From: Actinomadura madurae
GTDB lineage: Bacteria > Actinomycetota > Actinomycetes > Streptosporangiales > Streptosporangiaceae
Assembly (NCBI RefSeq): GCF_900115095.1
Contig: NZ_FOVH01000001.1
Location: 868,001-932,000 of the forward strand
Reading direction: 5' to 3'
Length of the DNA stretch: 64,000 bases
Part shown: one piece after another, positions 1 to 10,325 of the stretch
How positions within the stretch are numbered: position 1 is the first letter of the stretch
Layout: the number at the start of each line of letters is the position of its first letter
Notes under the pieces: generated by a model
What the model was told of the DNA's origin: nothing
The model's input: the letters and a program-made list of their open reading frames with translations, nothing else
Database searches by the model: none
Program-made: the position numbers and the translations under genes

Positions 1-1
1 G

Positions 2-2209
2 CGGCACGCCCGCGCCTACCCGCCGGGCGGCAACGACCTCGCGCACCGGACGCTGGAGGTCGGCGGCGAGTACCAGTGGCGCCGCGAGGGCGAGCCGCAC
101 CTGTTCAACCCGGACACGGTGTTCAAGCTGCAGCACGCCACCCGCACCCGCCGCTACGAGATCTTCAAGGAGTACACCTCCAAGGTCGACTCGCAGGCCG
201 AGAAGCTGATGACCCTCCGCGGGCTGTTCAGGCTGAAGGAGGGCGACCGGGAGCCGGTGCCGATCGACGAGGTCGAGCCGGTCTCGGAGATCGTCAAGCG
301 GTTCTCCACCGGCGCGATGTCGTACGGCTCCATCTCCGCGGAGGCGCACGAGACCCTCGCGATCGCGATGAACCGGCTCGGCGGCAAGTCCAACACCGGC
401 GAGGGCGGCGAGGACCCGGCGCGGTTCGCCCCCGACGAGAACGGCGACCTGCGGCGCAGCGCCATCAAGCAGGTCGCGTCCGGCCGGTTCGGCGTGACGT
501 CGGAGTACCTCACCAACTCCGACGACATCCAGATCAAGATGGCGCAGGGCGCCAAGCCCGGCGAAGGCGGCCAGCTGCCCGGCCACAAGGTGTACCCGTG
601 GATCGCCAAGACCCGGCACTCCACGCCCGGCGTCGGCCTCATCTCGCCGCCGCCGCACCACGACATCTACTCGATCGAGGACCTGGCGCAGCTCATCCAC
701 GACCTGAAGAACGCCAACCCGTCGGCGCGCGTGCACGTCAAGCTCGTCGCCGAGGTCGGGGTCGGCACGGTCGCGGCCGGGGTGTCCAAGGCGCACGCCG
801 ACGTGGTGCTGATCTCCGGGCACGACGGCGGCACCGGCGCGTCCCCGCTGACCTCGCTGAAGCACGCCGGCGCGCCCTGGGAGCTCGGCCTCGCCGAGAC
901 CCAGCAGACCCTGCTGCTGAACGGGCTGCGCGACCGGATCGTCGTGCAGACCGACGGCCAGATGAAGACCGGCCGGGACGTCGTCATCGCCGCGCTGCTC
1001 GGCGCCGAGGAGTACGGCTTCGCGACCGCCCCGCTGGTGGTGTCGGGCTGCATCATGATGCGCGTCTGCCACCTGGACACCTGCCCGGTCGGCGTCGCCA
1101 CCCAGAACCCCGTCCTGCGGGAGCGGTTCTCCGGCAAGCCCGAGTTCGTCGTGAACTTCTTCGAGTTCGTCGCCGAGGAGGTCCGCGAGTACCTGGCGGC
1201 CCTCGGGTTCCGCTCGCTGGACGAGGCGATCGGGCACGTGGAGATGATCGACACCCGCGAGGCCGTGGCGCACTGGAAGGCCTCCGGCCTGGACCTGGCC
1301 CCGATCCTGCACACCCCCGAGCGGTCGCCGGGCGCGGCGCTGCACCGGGTCACCGAGCAGGACCACGGCCTGGAGAAGGCGCTGGACAACACGCTGATCC
1401 AGCTCGCCGAGGGCGCGCTCGCCTACGGCGACAAGGTCACGCTCGACCTGCCGATCCGCAACGTCAACCGGACGGTCGGCACCATGCTCGGCCACGAGGT
1501 GACCAAGAAGTGGGGCGGCGAGGGCCTGCCCGACGGCACGATCGACGTCACCTTCACCGGCTCGGCGGGCAACTCGTTCGGCGCGTTCGTGCCGCGCGGC
1601 GTCACGCTGCGGCTCGTCGGCGACGCCAACGACTACGTCGGCAAGGGCCTGTCCGGCGGCCGGCTGACGCTGCGTCCCCCGGCGGACGCCGCGTTCGCGG
1701 CCGAGGAGCAGATCATCGGCGGCAACGTCATCCTGTACGGCGCCACCTCGGGCGAGCTGCTCGCCCGCGGGGTCGTCGGCGAGCGGTTCTGCGTCCGCAA
1801 CTCCGGCGCCACCGCCGTCGTCGAGGGCGCCGGCGACCACGCCTGCGAGTACATGACCGGCGGCCGCGCGCTGATCCTCGGCCCGACCGGGCGCAACCTC
1901 GCGGCCGGCATGTCCGGCGGCATCGCCTACGTCCTGGACCTCGCGCCCGAGCGCGTCAACGGCGAGATGGTCGACCTGGAACCGCTGGACGCCGGCGACG
2001 TGGACTTCGTCCGGGACCTGACCGAGCGGCACCTGGCCGAGACCGGCTCGCGGGTCGCCCGGCGGCTGCTGGACGACTGGGACGCCGCCGCCGCCCGCTT
2101 CACCAAGATCATGCCGCGTGACTACCGGCGCGTGCTGGACGCCATGGCGAAGGCCGAGGCCGAGGGACGCGACGTTGACGAGGCGGTCATGGCCGCCGCG
2201 CAGAGCTGA
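2..2209 (+). CDS. gltB: Glutamate synthase large subunit, C-terminal part (cut by window edge)
   Basis: This is the last ~735 residues of the large chain of NADPH glutamate synthase, which makes glutamate from 2-oxoglutarate and ammonia released from glutamine. The frame is open from base 2, so the N-terminal glutaminase domain lies outside the window. The FMN/synthase domain is present with the cysteine cluster [15 protein letters not shown] (about 1047-1090), the 3Fe-4S ligands of the family. From about 1390 the glycine-rich C-terminal beta-helix (GXGXG domain) follows, with repeated GG-x-LTL type turns. gltD starts 15 nt downstream, so the two subunits are cotranscribed. No frameshift is seen. 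The identity is secure from length, motifs and partner. Confidence 0.97.
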   Translation, partial: RHARAYPPGGNDLAHRTLEVGGEYQWRREGEPHLFNPDTVFKLQHATRTRRYEIFKEYTSKVDSQAEKLMTLRGLFRLKEGDREPVPIDEVEPVSEIVKRFSTGAMSYGSISAEAHETLAIAMNRLGGKSNTGEGGEDPARFAPDENGDLRRSAIKQVASGRFGVTSEYLTNSDDIQIKMAQGAKPGEGGQLPGHKVYPWIAKTRHSTPGVGLISPPPHHDIYSIEDLAQLIHDLKNANPSARVHVKLVAEVGVGTVAAGVSKAHADVVLISGHDGGTGASPLTSLKHAGAPWELGLAETQQTLLLNGLRDRIVVQTDGQMKTGRDVVIAALLGAEEYGFATAPLVVSGCIMMRVCHLDTCPVGVATQNPVLRERFSGKPEFVVNFFEFVAEEVREYLAALGFRSLDEAIGHVEMIDTREAVAHWKASGLDLAPILHTPERSPGAALHRVTEQDHGLEKALDNTLIQLAEGALAYGDKVTLDLPIRNVNRTVGTMLGHEVTKKWGGEGLPDGTIDVTFTGSAGNSFGAFVPRGVTLRLVGDANDYVGKGLSGGRLTLRPPADAAFAAEEQIIGGNVILYGATSGELLARGVVGERFCVRNSGATAVVEGAGDHACEYMTGGRALILGPTGRNLAAGMSGGIAYVLDLAPERVNGEMVDLEPLDAGDVDFVRDLTERHLAETGSRVARRLLDDWDAAAARFTKIMPRDYRRVLDAMAKAEAEGRDVDEAVMAAAQS

Positions 2210-2224
2210 GAGGGGGACTCCTTC

Positions 2225-3688
<1,464 letters not shown>

Positions 3689-3697
3689 CCCCGGGAG

Positions 3698-3743
3698 GGG
3701 AGGCCGTTCCGCGAGACGTGCGGCGTATCGCGGACGGCCTCCC
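3698..3743 (+). terminator. Hairpin terminator after gltD
   Basis: A 16-bp inverted repeat, GGGAGGCCGT-CCGCGA against TCGCGGACGGCCTCCC with one bulged T and a loop of about 13 nt, starts 10 nt after the gltD stop. There is no U-tract, as is common for actinobacterial terminators. It also sits just upstream of the next gene. Confidence 0.75.
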
Positions 3744-3761
3744 ACCTGGGATAGTGGCGGC

Positions 3762-4181
3762 ATGGGAAACGCGTCCCCGACCGTGGACATCGGCGTGCTG
3801 CGCCGGATGCGGATCGCCCGGGACGCCATGGACCGCGAATGGGCCGGCCCCCTCGACATCGCCGCCGTCGCCGCCCGCGCCGGCTACTCCCGCTACCACT
3901 TCGTCCGGCTGTTCAGCGAGGTCTACGGCGAGACCCCGGGCGCCTACCTCACCCGCCGCCGCATCGAGCGCGCCCAGGACCTCCTGCGCACGGCCAACCT
4001 CACCGTCACCGAGATCTGCGTGCTGGTCGGCTTCAGCAGCCTCGGCACGTTCTGCACCCGCTTCAAGCAGCGGACCGGGATGACGCCCACCGAGTTCCGC
4101 CGCACGGCCCGGACGGGCGGCGCGTCCTCGATACCGGGCTGCTTCGTCCTGCTGTGGGCGGGCGGCTTCCGCAGGGACTGA
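3762..4181 (+). CDS. Short AraC-family transcriptional regulator
   Basis: This 139-residue protein is little more than an AraC-type DNA-binding domain. Two helix-turn-helix units occupy about residues 17-115: the first around DIAAVAARAGYSRYHFVRLF, the second around TEICVLVGFSSLGTFCTRFK, followed by the family signature TGMTPTEFRR. There is no N-terminal ligand-binding domain, so its effector is unknown. A -10-like GATAGT lies six nt before the ATG and no Shine-Dalgarno sequence is visible, so the mRNA may be leaderless. The next gene, 89 nt downstream, encodes a VOC protein. AraC/VOC pairs of this form are common in actinobacteria, so it probably controls that gene. Confidence 0.9.
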   Translation: MGNASPTVDIGVLRRMRIARDAMDREWAGPLDIAAVAARAGYSRYHFVRLFSEVYGETPGAYLTRRRIERAQDLLRTANLTVTEICVLVGFSSLGTFCTRFKQRTGMTPTEFRRTARTGGASSIPGCFVLLWAGGFRRD

Positions 4182-4270
4182 TCCCGCAGGCACTGAGCAA
4201 CATCGGAGAAGCCCGCCGCCCGCCGTGCCTCCTACCGTGAACGCAGATCCGCTCACGAAGGGAACCAGGC

Positions 4271-4723
4271 ATGATCACCAAGCTCGGACTCGCCACCGTG
4301 TGGGTGCTCGACCAGGACGCGGCCAAGGAGTTCTTCACCGAGAAGCTCGGCCTGGAGGTGCGCGACGACATGACGCTCGGCGAGGGCGGGATGCGCTGGG
4401 TCACCCTCGGCGCCAACGCGCAGCCCGACCTCAGCCTCGCCCTCATGGTGCCGGGCCCGCCCACCATGGACCCCGAGTCCGCCGCGCAGATGAAGGCGCT
4501 CATCGCCAAGGGCGTCCTCGGCGCCGGCGCCTTCAACACCGACGACTGCCAGGGCGACTACGAGCGGCTGTCGGCGAAGGGCGTCGAGTTCCTCCACAAG
4601 CCGGAGAAGCGGCCCTACGGCATCGAGGCCGTCTTCCGCGACGACTCCGGCTGCTGGTACAGCCTCACCCAGCCCTTCGACCAGCTCGACGAGACCGCGC
4701 CCTGGGGCGACTGCACCAGCTGA
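4271..4723 (+). CDS. VOC (glyoxalase/bleomycin-resistance fold) family protein
   Basis: This 150-residue protein has the vicinal-oxygen-chelate fold. The first beta-alpha-beta unit is seen as LATVWVLDQDAAKEFFTEKL and the second half carries KGVEFLHKPEKRPYG followed by FRDDSGCWYSLTQP. VOC proteins bind a metal and act as dioxygenases, isomerases or drug-binding proteins. The substrate cannot be read from sequence. Several positions where glyoxalases carry metal-binding His or Glu are not conserved, so a non-glyoxalase role is likely. The ATG follows an AAGGGA ribosome-binding site. It lies behind an AraC regulator in the same direction and probably forms a small regulated unit with it. Confidence 0.88.
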   Translation: MITKLGLATVWVLDQDAAKEFFTEKLGLEVRDDMTLGEGGMRWVTLGANAQPDLSLALMVPGPPTMDPESAAQMKALIAKGVLGAGAFNTDDCQGDYERLSAKGVEFLHKPEKRPYGIEAVFRDDSGCWYSLTQPFDQLDETAPWGDCTS

Positions 4724-4730
4724 CCGGCGC

Positions 4731-6158
4731 TCAGCGGGTGAGACGGGCGCCGAGCTCGCGCAGGACGTCGACGAGGCGCTCCACGTCGGCCTTCGTCGTC
4801 CGCCAGTTGAGCGTCGCGGGGCGCAGGACCGTCATGCCCCGGTAGGTGCTCGTCCCCGCGTAGACGCGGCCGTCGGCGAGGAGCGCCTCGCCCAGGCGCG
4901 CGTTGAGGTCGTCCAGGCGCTCCGCCGGGACGCCTTCGGGCCGGTACCGGAAGCAGGTGACGCACAGCCGCACCGGCGCCAGCAGCTCCAGGTCGGGCGC
5001 CGCCTCGACGAGCCGGCCGAGATGCCCGGCCACGTCGAGGTGACGCTCGACCATCGCGCGGTGGCCGTCCCGCCCGTACGCCCGCAGCGTCGCCCAGATC
5101 GGCAGCGCCCGCGCCCGCCGCGACGACTCCGGGCCCAGCGCGCTGTAGTTGACCCGCTCGTCCGCGGCGTCCGGCAGGTAGGCCGCGCCCCACGCCCCGA
5201 AGGCGCGGCTGAGCGACTCCGGGTCCCGGACGAACGAGAACCCGCTCTCGTAGGGGACGTTCAGCCACTTGTGCCCGTCCGCCGTCACCGAGTCGGCGCG
5301 CTCGACGCCCCGGGCGAGGTGCGCGGTGCGCGGGCTGAGGGCGGCGAACAGGCCGAACGCCCCGTCCACGTGCAGCCAGGCGCCGTGCCGCTCCGCCAGG
5401 TCCGCCAGGCCGGCGATCGGGTCCGAGGCCCCGGTGTTCACCTCGCCGAGGTTCGCCACGATCACCGCCCGGCCGCGCTCGCGCGCCAGCGCCGCGTCCA
5501 TCGCCGCGAGATCGGCCCGCCCGTCGTCGCCGGCCGCGAACGTCGTCAGCGTGTCCCTCCCGCAGCCGAGGATCTGCAGCGCCTTCCTGGTGCTGACGTG
5601 CACGAGCCCGCTGGTGAACACCGGCATCGCGGGCAGCCCCGCCAGGCCCCGCGACGTCACGTCCACCCCGTGCTCGCCCGCCCACCAGTGCCGCGCGCAG
5701 GCCAGGCCCGCCACGTGCGCCAGCGTCGCGCTCGGCGTCAGCACGCCGCCGAACGACGCGGGCAGCCCGAACAGCTCCTTCAGCCACCGCAGCACCACCG
5801 TCTCCGCCCGCGCCGCCAGCGGTGACGCCTGCGCGATGCCCGCCACCTGGTCCAGCAGCGACGCCGTCCAGTCGCCCGCCATCGCCGCCGGCGTGGCTCC
5901 GCCCACCACCAGATGGAAGAACCGGGGTCCGGACGAGTGCGTCGCCGCCTCCGTGCCGATCCGCAGCAGCCGCTCCACCGCGGCCACCGACCCTTCCCCG
6001 CGGTCGGGCAGCGGGCCGTCCAGCTCGTCCAGGAGCGCGTCCTTCGCCCGGTCGTGGACGGGACGGCTCCGCAGGCTCTCCAGGTACGGCTCCGCGGCGC
6101 GCGCCACCACGGCGAGCGGTTCCCCGGCCTTGTCACATTCGTAAAAAGGGTCACTCAT
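4731..6158 (-). CDS. Pyridoxal-phosphate-dependent decarboxylase (group II)
   Basis: This 475-residue fold-type I PLP enzyme belongs to the glutamate / aromatic-amino-acid / diaminobutyrate decarboxylase group. The PLP lysine lies in SVTADGHKWLNVPYESG. The family N-terminal region (SGPRFFHLVVGGATPAAMAG) and an HVDGAFGLFAAL strand with the PLP-ring aspartate are also present. I chose the start at MSDPFYEC: an open frame runs further upstream but shows no family similarity. The amino-acid substrate is not determined. It ends 7 nt from the convergent VOC gene and is divergent from the gene at 6456, with about 300 nt between. Confidence 0.9.
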   Translation of the reverse strand: MSDPFYECDKAGEPLAVVARAAEPYLESLRSRPVHDRAKDALLDELDGPLPDRGEGSVAAVERLLRIGTEAATHSSGPRFFHLVVGGATPAAMAGDWTASLLDQVAGIAQASPLAARAETVVLRWLKELFGLPASFGGVLTPSATLAHVAGLACARHWWAGEHGVDVTSRGLAGLPAMPVFTSGLVHVSTRKALQILGCGRDTLTTFAAGDDGRADLAAMDAALARERGRAVIVANLGEVNTGASDPIAGLADLAERHGAWLHVDGAFGLFAALSPRTAHLARGVERADSVTADGHKWLNVPYESGFSFVRDPESLSRAFGAWGAAYLPDAADERVNYSALGPESSRRARALPIWATLRAYGRDGHRAMVERHLDVAGHLGRLVEAAPDLELLAPVRLCVTCFRYRPEGVPAERLDDLNARLGEALLADGRVYAGTSTYRGMTVLRPATLNWRTTKADVERLVDVLRELGARLTR

Positions 6159-6350
6159 GACCCATAGAAGACCATAGCTGGCGTACCGGACGGAACGTCC
6201 GAAACCCCGATGGCCGGTCATCCACTTGTGGTCTTCGTGCTGGTCGGCTACGGTCCGGCCTGGGTTCACCGCCCGGCCGCGGCACCGCCGCGAGCCCGTC
6301 GCGGCCGCCGGGGACCGCGCGCTCCCGCACCCGGTACCGCGGGACATCAG

Positions 6351-6385
6351 GGGCCCGGCCACCCACCGCTGGGGTGGCCGGGCCC
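6351..6385. terminator. Perfect 14-bp hairpin in a divergent intergenic region
   Basis: The arms GGGCCCGGCCACCC (6351-6364) and GGGTGGCCGGGCCC (6372-6385) are perfectly complementary with a 7-nt loop. It looks like an intrinsic terminator but lies between two divergent genes (starts at 6158 and 6456), where neither mRNA should end. The rest of 6159-6455 holds no gene I can support. A -10-like TAGCGT at 6443 serves the plus-strand gene. Confidence 0.5.
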
Positions 6386-6455
6386 ACCCGCCCCGCCGCA
6401 CGCGGTGTCCGATTCCTGCAAGACGGCCGCGACCCGGCGGCCTAGCGTCGAGCCC

Positions 6456-7316
6456 ATGAACGTACTGCCCGAATCCGGACTCGCCCGCGCCGCCGAGTTC
6501 ATGCGTCTGAGCGGCCGCCTCATCGACCGGCACCGCTTCGCGATGCACTTCCGCGGCGCCCCCGCCGCCCCCGTCCTGGCGGCCCTCCGCCCCTACGAGA
6601 ACCCCGACGGCGGCTACGGCCACGCCCTCGAACCCGACCTGCGCGGCGAGGGCAGCCAGCCCGTCCCAGCCCAGCACGCCCTCGAGATCCTGCACGAGGC
6701 CGGCGCGGACGGCGACCCCGCCGTCGCCCGCATCGCCGGCTACCTGTCGTCCATCACCGCGGACGGCGGCGGGGTGCCGTTCGTCCTGCCGACCGTCCGC
6801 GACGCGCCGCACGCGCCCTGGTGGCAGACCACCGACGACCCGCCCGCGAGCATCAACCCCACCGCGGCCCTCGCCGGGATGCTGCACCGGGCCGGCGCCG
6901 ACCACCCGTGGCTCGGCCCCGCGACCGAGTTCTGCTGGCGGTATCTGGACGACCCCGGAACCGAACCCGGCCCGTACGACGTCCTCGCCGTCCTGGCCTT
7001 CCTCGACCACGTGCCCGACCGCGACCGGGCCGAGGCGGCGTTCGGGCGCGTCCGCGACCTCCTCGCCGCCGGCGCGCGGAGCGACCACCACGGACCCCTC
7101 GACTTCGCGCCCCGCCCGGACGGGTTCGGGCGGCGGCTCTTCCCCGGCGACGCCATCGACGCCGGGCTCGACGCCCTCATCGACGCGCAGGACGACGACG
7201 GCGGCTGGCACGTCGGATTCCCCGCGTGGACGCCCCTCACCGGCCCCGAGTGGCGCGGCTTCGCCACCGTCGAGAGCCTCCTGACGCTGCGCGCCCACGG
7301 ACGGCTCAAGCCCTAG
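6456..7316 (+). CDS. Prenyltransferase/squalene-cyclase-like alpha-toroid protein
   Basis: This 286-residue protein carries the repeat seen in prenyltransferases and squalene-hopene cyclases, for example PYENPDGGYGHALEPDLRGE near residue 45 and DDDGGWHVGFPAW near residue 246. These are QW-like turns of an alpha-alpha barrel. It is far too short for a cyclase and the catalytic aspartate motif is not evident, so I describe the fold only. I chose the ATG at 6456 rather than an upstream ATG in the same frame. A -10-like TAGCGT ends seven nt before it with no Shine-Dalgarno sequence, which suggests a leaderless mRNA. Its stop overlaps that of the convergent AraC gene. Confidence 0.75.
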   Translation: MNVLPESGLARAAEFMRLSGRLIDRHRFAMHFRGAPAAPVLAALRPYENPDGGYGHALEPDLRGEGSQPVPAQHALEILHEAGADGDPAVARIAGYLSSITADGGGVPFVLPTVRDAPHAPWWQTTDDPPASINPTAALAGMLHRAGADHPWLGPATEFCWRYLDDPGTEPGPYDVLAVLAFLDHVPDRDRAEAAFGRVRDLLAAGARSDHHGPLDFAPRPDGFGRRLFPGDAIDAGLDALIDAQDDDGGWHVGFPAWTPLTGPEWRGFATVESLLTLRAHGRLKP

Positions 7317-7999
7317 ACCAGCAGCCTGCGGACGGGCTCGCCCGCCAGGTCCCGCACCTCGTGCGCGAAGTGGGCCTGGTCGGCGTAGCCCGCCGCGTAC
7401 GCCACCGAGGCCAGCGGCTCGCCCGCCCTCGCCAGCCGCAGCGCCCGCTGGAAGCGCAGCACCCGCTGCAGCGTCTTCGGCCCGTACCCGAACGCCGCCA
7501 GCGAGCGCCGCCGCAACTGCCGCTCGCCCAGGCCGAGGCCGTCGGCGACGTCCCGCACCGAACCGCGGGCGACGCCCGCCACCACCGCCGCCACGAGCGG
7601 GTCCGCCGGCCCCATCCGGCCGCGCAGGGCGCGGGCCAGCGCGCCCCGCCGGTCGGGCGCCGCGGCCACCGCCTCCGCCAGGCGGTCGGCCTCCCCGCCC
7701 CACAGGTCCCGCAGCGGCACCCGCCCGTCGCGGATCGCGTCCGCGGGGACGCCCAGCACGGGCGGCGCCGTCCCCGGCGCGAACCGCACGGCCACGACCT
7801 CCTCGCCCGGCCGCATCACCGCCGGGATCGGGCCGGTGTCCGGCCCCGCCACCAGGATGCCGCCGTCCGACCAGATCAGGTCCACGCAGCCGTCCGGCAC
7901 CACCCGCTGGACGAACGGCTCCGCGTCCCGGGGCAGCGACGCGGTCCACAGGCACGCCAGACCCGGCGCCCGGTACTCGCGATACCCGGTCGGATTCAC
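7313..7999 (-). CDS. AraC-family transcriptional regulator
   Basis: This regulator of about 228 residues has an N-terminal DUF6597-like sensor domain (PDGCVDLIW and an arginine-flanked VRFAPG motif) and a C-terminal AraC DNA-binding region (SVRDVADGLGLGERQLRRR and the second helix-turn-helix SVAYAAGYADQAHFAHE). The start is uncertain. I favour GTG at 7999 (VNPTGYREYR), which matches how this family usually begins. In-frame ATGs at 8062 and 8074 would overlap the ribosome-binding site or start of the divergent DJ-1/PfpI gene. That gene, 64 nt away, is the likely target. Confidence 0.85.
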   Translation of the reverse strand: MNPTGYREYRAPGLACLWTASLPRDAEPFVQRVVPDGCVDLIWSDGGILVAGPDTGPIPAVMRPGEEVVAVRFAPGTAPPVLGVPADAIRDGRVPLRDLWGGEADRLAEAVAAAPDRRGALARALRGRMGPADPLVAAVVAGVARGSVRDVADGLGLGERQLRRRSLAAFGYGPKTLQRVLRFQRALRLARAGEPLASVAYAAGYADQAHFAHEVRDLAGEPVRRLLV

Positions 8000-8063
8000 C
8001 CTTCCTGCATACCACTCGCGCGGGCGGGCAAAGGCCCTGAAAACCGGCGAATCGGAGGACATC

Positions 8064-8621
8064 GTGGCCAGCAACGATCTTCAGGGCAGGAGCGTCGCCT
8101 TCCTGTGCGCGCCCGAGGGCACCGAGCAGGTCGAGCTCACCGAGCCGTGGAAGGCGGTGGAGCAGGCCGGCGGGCGCGCGCGCCTGGTGTCCACCCAGTC
8201 CGGCCGCCTCCAGGCGTTCGACCACCTCGACAAGGCCGACACCTTCCCCATCGACACCACCGTCGACGTCTCCGACCACACCGAGTTCGACGCCCTGCTG
8301 CTGCCCGGCGGCGTCGCCAACCCCGACTTCCTGCGCACCGACCCGGGGGCCGTCGCCTTCGCCAGGTCCTTCTTCGACGCCGGCAAGCCGGTCGCGGTGA
8401 TCTGCCACGGCCCCTGGACCCTCATCGAGGCCGGCGTCGTCCGCGGCCGCACGCTCGCGTCCTGGCCGAGCCTCCAGACCGATCTGCGCAACGCGGGCGC
8501 CGCGTGGGTGGACGAGGAGGTAAAGGTTTGCGAGGCGGGACCCAACGTCCTGGTCAGCAGCCGCAAGCCGGACGACCTCAAGGCGTTCTGCAGGGCCGCC
8601 GTGGAGGCCTTCGCGCGATGA
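8064..8621 (+). CDS. DJ-1/PfpI family protein (type 1 glutamine amidotransferase fold)
   Basis: This 185-residue DJ-1/PfpI-superfamily protein has the nucleophile elbow AVICHGPWTLIEAG, with the reactive Cys followed by His, and the upstream strand FDALLLPGGVANPDFL. The architecture matches the YhbO/PfpI subgroup, whose members are reported as deglycases, chaperones or stress proteins. The activity here is not determined. The GTG start follows a clear CGGAGGA ribosome-binding site. It is divergent from an AraC regulator. Two palindromic DasR-like sites begin 10 nt after its stop, belonging to the next gene. Confidence 0.9.
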   Translation: MASNDLQGRSVAFLCAPEGTEQVELTEPWKAVEQAGGRARLVSTQSGRLQAFDHLDKADTFPIDTTVDVSDHTEFDALLLPGGVANPDFLRTDPGAVAFARSFFDAGKPVAVICHGPWTLIEAGVVRGRTLASWPSLQTDLRNAGAAWVDEEVKVCEAGPNVLVSSRKPDDLKAFCRAAVEAFAR

Positions 8622-8630
8622 CCGGCCGGA

Positions 8631-8659
8631 TGTGGTCTAGACCTCTGACCTAGACCACT
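8631..8659 (+). promoter_or_regulatory. Two adjacent DasR-like (dre) operators upstream of pyk
   Basis: TGGTCTAGACCT (8633-8644) and ACCTAGACCACT (8648-8659) each match the GntR/DasR consensus ACTGGTCTAGACCACT at 13 of 16 positions when aligned in full. Their centres are 13 bp apart. The outer halves TGGTCTAG and CTAGACCA also form one larger inverted repeat. The pair ends 64 nt before the pyk start. Confidence 0.7.
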
Positions 8660-8723
8660 GCGTGAACCGGAGGCGACCATATCCTGCACGAATATCCGTA
8701 CCGACGAGTAACTAAGTACGGTT

Positions 8724-10160
8724 ATGCACGTGACCCGTCGAGCGAAGATCGTCAGCACCATCGGCCCCGCCTGCTCCAGCACCGAGCAGATCAACGCCCT
8801 CGTCGAAGCCGGCATCGACGTCGCCCGCCTCAACATGAGCCACGGCGAGCATGCCGTCCACGAGGAGGTCTACCACCGCATCCGCGCCGCCGCCGACGCC
8901 ACCGGGCGCGGCGTCGGCATCCTCGCGGACCTGCAGGGCCCCAAGATCCGCATCGGGCGCTTCCCCGACGGCCCGGTACGGCTCACCCTCGGCGACGAGT
9001 TCACCATCACCACCGACGACGTCCCCGGCACCCGCCGCGAGGTCTCCACCACCTACCAGGGCCTCCCCGGCGACGTGTCGCCCGGCGACACCGTCCTGAT
9101 CGACGACGGCCGCGTCGCCCTCAAGGTCACCTCCGTCGAGGGCAGCCGCGTCCACACCACCGTGACCGTCGGCGGCATGGTCTCCGACAACAAGGGCCTC
9201 AACCTGCCCGGCGTCCCCGTCAGCGTCCCCGCCCTCACCGAGAAGGACGAGCGCGACCTGCGGTGGGCCCTGCGCCTCGGCGTCGACCTCGTCGCCCTCT
9301 CCTTCGTCCGCACACCCGCCGACGCCGACATCTGCTACCAGATCATGGAGGAGGAGGGCGTCCGCGTCCCCCTCATCGGCAAGATCGAGAAGCCGCAGGC
9401 CGTCGAGCGCCTCCCCGAGATCGTCGCCGCCTTCGACGGCATCATGGTCGCCCGCGGCGACCTCGGCGTCGAGCTCCCCCTCGAACAGGTGCCAATCGTC
9501 CAGAAGCGCGCCATCGAGCTGTGCCGCGAGAAGGCCCGCCCGGTCATCGTCGCGACCCAGATGCTCGAATCGATGATCTCCGCGCCCCGCCCCACCCGCG
9601 CGGAGACCTCCGACGTCGCCAACGCCGTCTTCGAGGGCGCCGACGCCGTCATGCTCTCCGGCGAGACGAGCGTCGGCCAGTACCCCATCGAGGCCGTCCT
9701 CACGATGAGCCGCATCGTGCAGACCGCCGAGCAGGCCGCCCTCCAGGCGACCCACACCCTGGAGCGCATGCCGGAGACCGTCGGCGGCGCCATCGCCCGC
9801 GCCGCCGCCGAGGTCGGCGCGATCGTCGGCGCCGAGGCCCTCGCCGCGTTCACCATGTCCGGCGAGACCGCCCGCCGCCTGTCCCGCTACCGCTCGCCGA
9901 TCCCGCTGCTCGCCTTCACGTCGGTCCCCGCCACCCGCGGCAGGCTCGCCCACGTCTGGGGCGTGGAGACCTTCATCGTCCCGCAGGTCGACCACACCGA
10001 CGCCATGTTCCGCCAGGTCGAGCAGTCGCTCCTCGAACTCGGCCGCTGCCAGAAAGGCGACAAGGTCGTCGTGGTCGCCGGCTCGCCGCCCGGCACCGCC
10101 GGCTCCACCAACGCCCTGCGCGTCCACAGCCTCGGCGACGCCATCGCGATCCCCCACTGA
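8724..10160 (+). CDS. pyk: Pyruvate kinase
   Basis: This 478-residue enzyme transfers phosphate from phosphoenolpyruvate to ADP in the last step of glycolysis. Full-length family motifs are present: the N-terminal KIVSTIGPACSS, the active-site lysine in PLIGKIEKPQAVE, the metal-binding segment MVARGDLGVELPLEQVPIVQ, and MLESMISAPRPTRAETSDVA with the later MLSGETS. There is no Shine-Dalgarno sequence before the ATG; a -10-like TAACTA lies 9 nt upstream, so the mRNA may start at or near the ATG. The two DasR-like operators upstream suggest that N-acetylglucosamine or glucosamine-6-phosphate status controls the gene. A strong hairpin follows. Confidence 0.96.
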   Translation: MHVTRRAKIVSTIGPACSSTEQINALVEAGIDVARLNMSHGEHAVHEEVYHRIRAAADATGRGVGILADLQGPKIRIGRFPDGPVRLTLGDEFTITTDDVPGTRREVSTTYQGLPGDVSPGDTVLIDDGRVALKVTSVEGSRVHTTVTVGGMVSDNKGLNLPGVPVSVPALTEKDERDLRWALRLGVDLVALSFVRTPADADICYQIMEEEGVRVPLIGKIEKPQAVERLPEIVAAFDGIMVARGDLGVELPLEQVPIVQKRAIELCREKARPVIVATQMLESMISAPRPTRAETSDVANAVFEGADAVMLSGETSVGQYPIEAVLTMSRIVQTAEQAALQATHTLERMPETVGGAIARAAAEVGAIVGAEALAAFTMSGETARRLSRYRSPIPLLAFTSVPATRGRLAHVWGVETFIVPQVDHTDAMFRQVEQSLLELGRCQKGDKVVVVAGSPPGTAGSTNALRVHSLGDAIAIPH

Positions 10161-10206
10161 CCGGCTCCGCCGACGGCCTCCACCGACCGGCTCCGCCGGC
10201 CGCTCC

Positions 10207-10247
10207 GGCCGGGCACCGCGCGACCGCACCCCGTGCGGTGCCCGGCC
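10207..10247 (+). terminator. Terminator hairpin after pyk
   Basis: GGCCGGGCACCGC (10207-10219) pairs perfectly with GCGGTGCCCGGCC (10235-10247) around a 15-nt loop. It lies 47 nt after the pyk stop and upstream of a gene on the opposite strand, so it probably ends the pyk transcript. Confidence 0.8.
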
Positions 10248-10325
10248 TTCCGCCGTCCGAACGTGCCCACCGGGCAGGTATCACCGCCCGGTCTCGTTTC
10301 CACCTCGCTCCGGACACCGGCGGCC

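Noticed and set aside
6159..8408. N-terminal extension of the PLP decarboxylase frame
   Set aside because: The frame stays open but overlaps two other genes and shows no decarboxylase similarity; the real protein starts at 6158.
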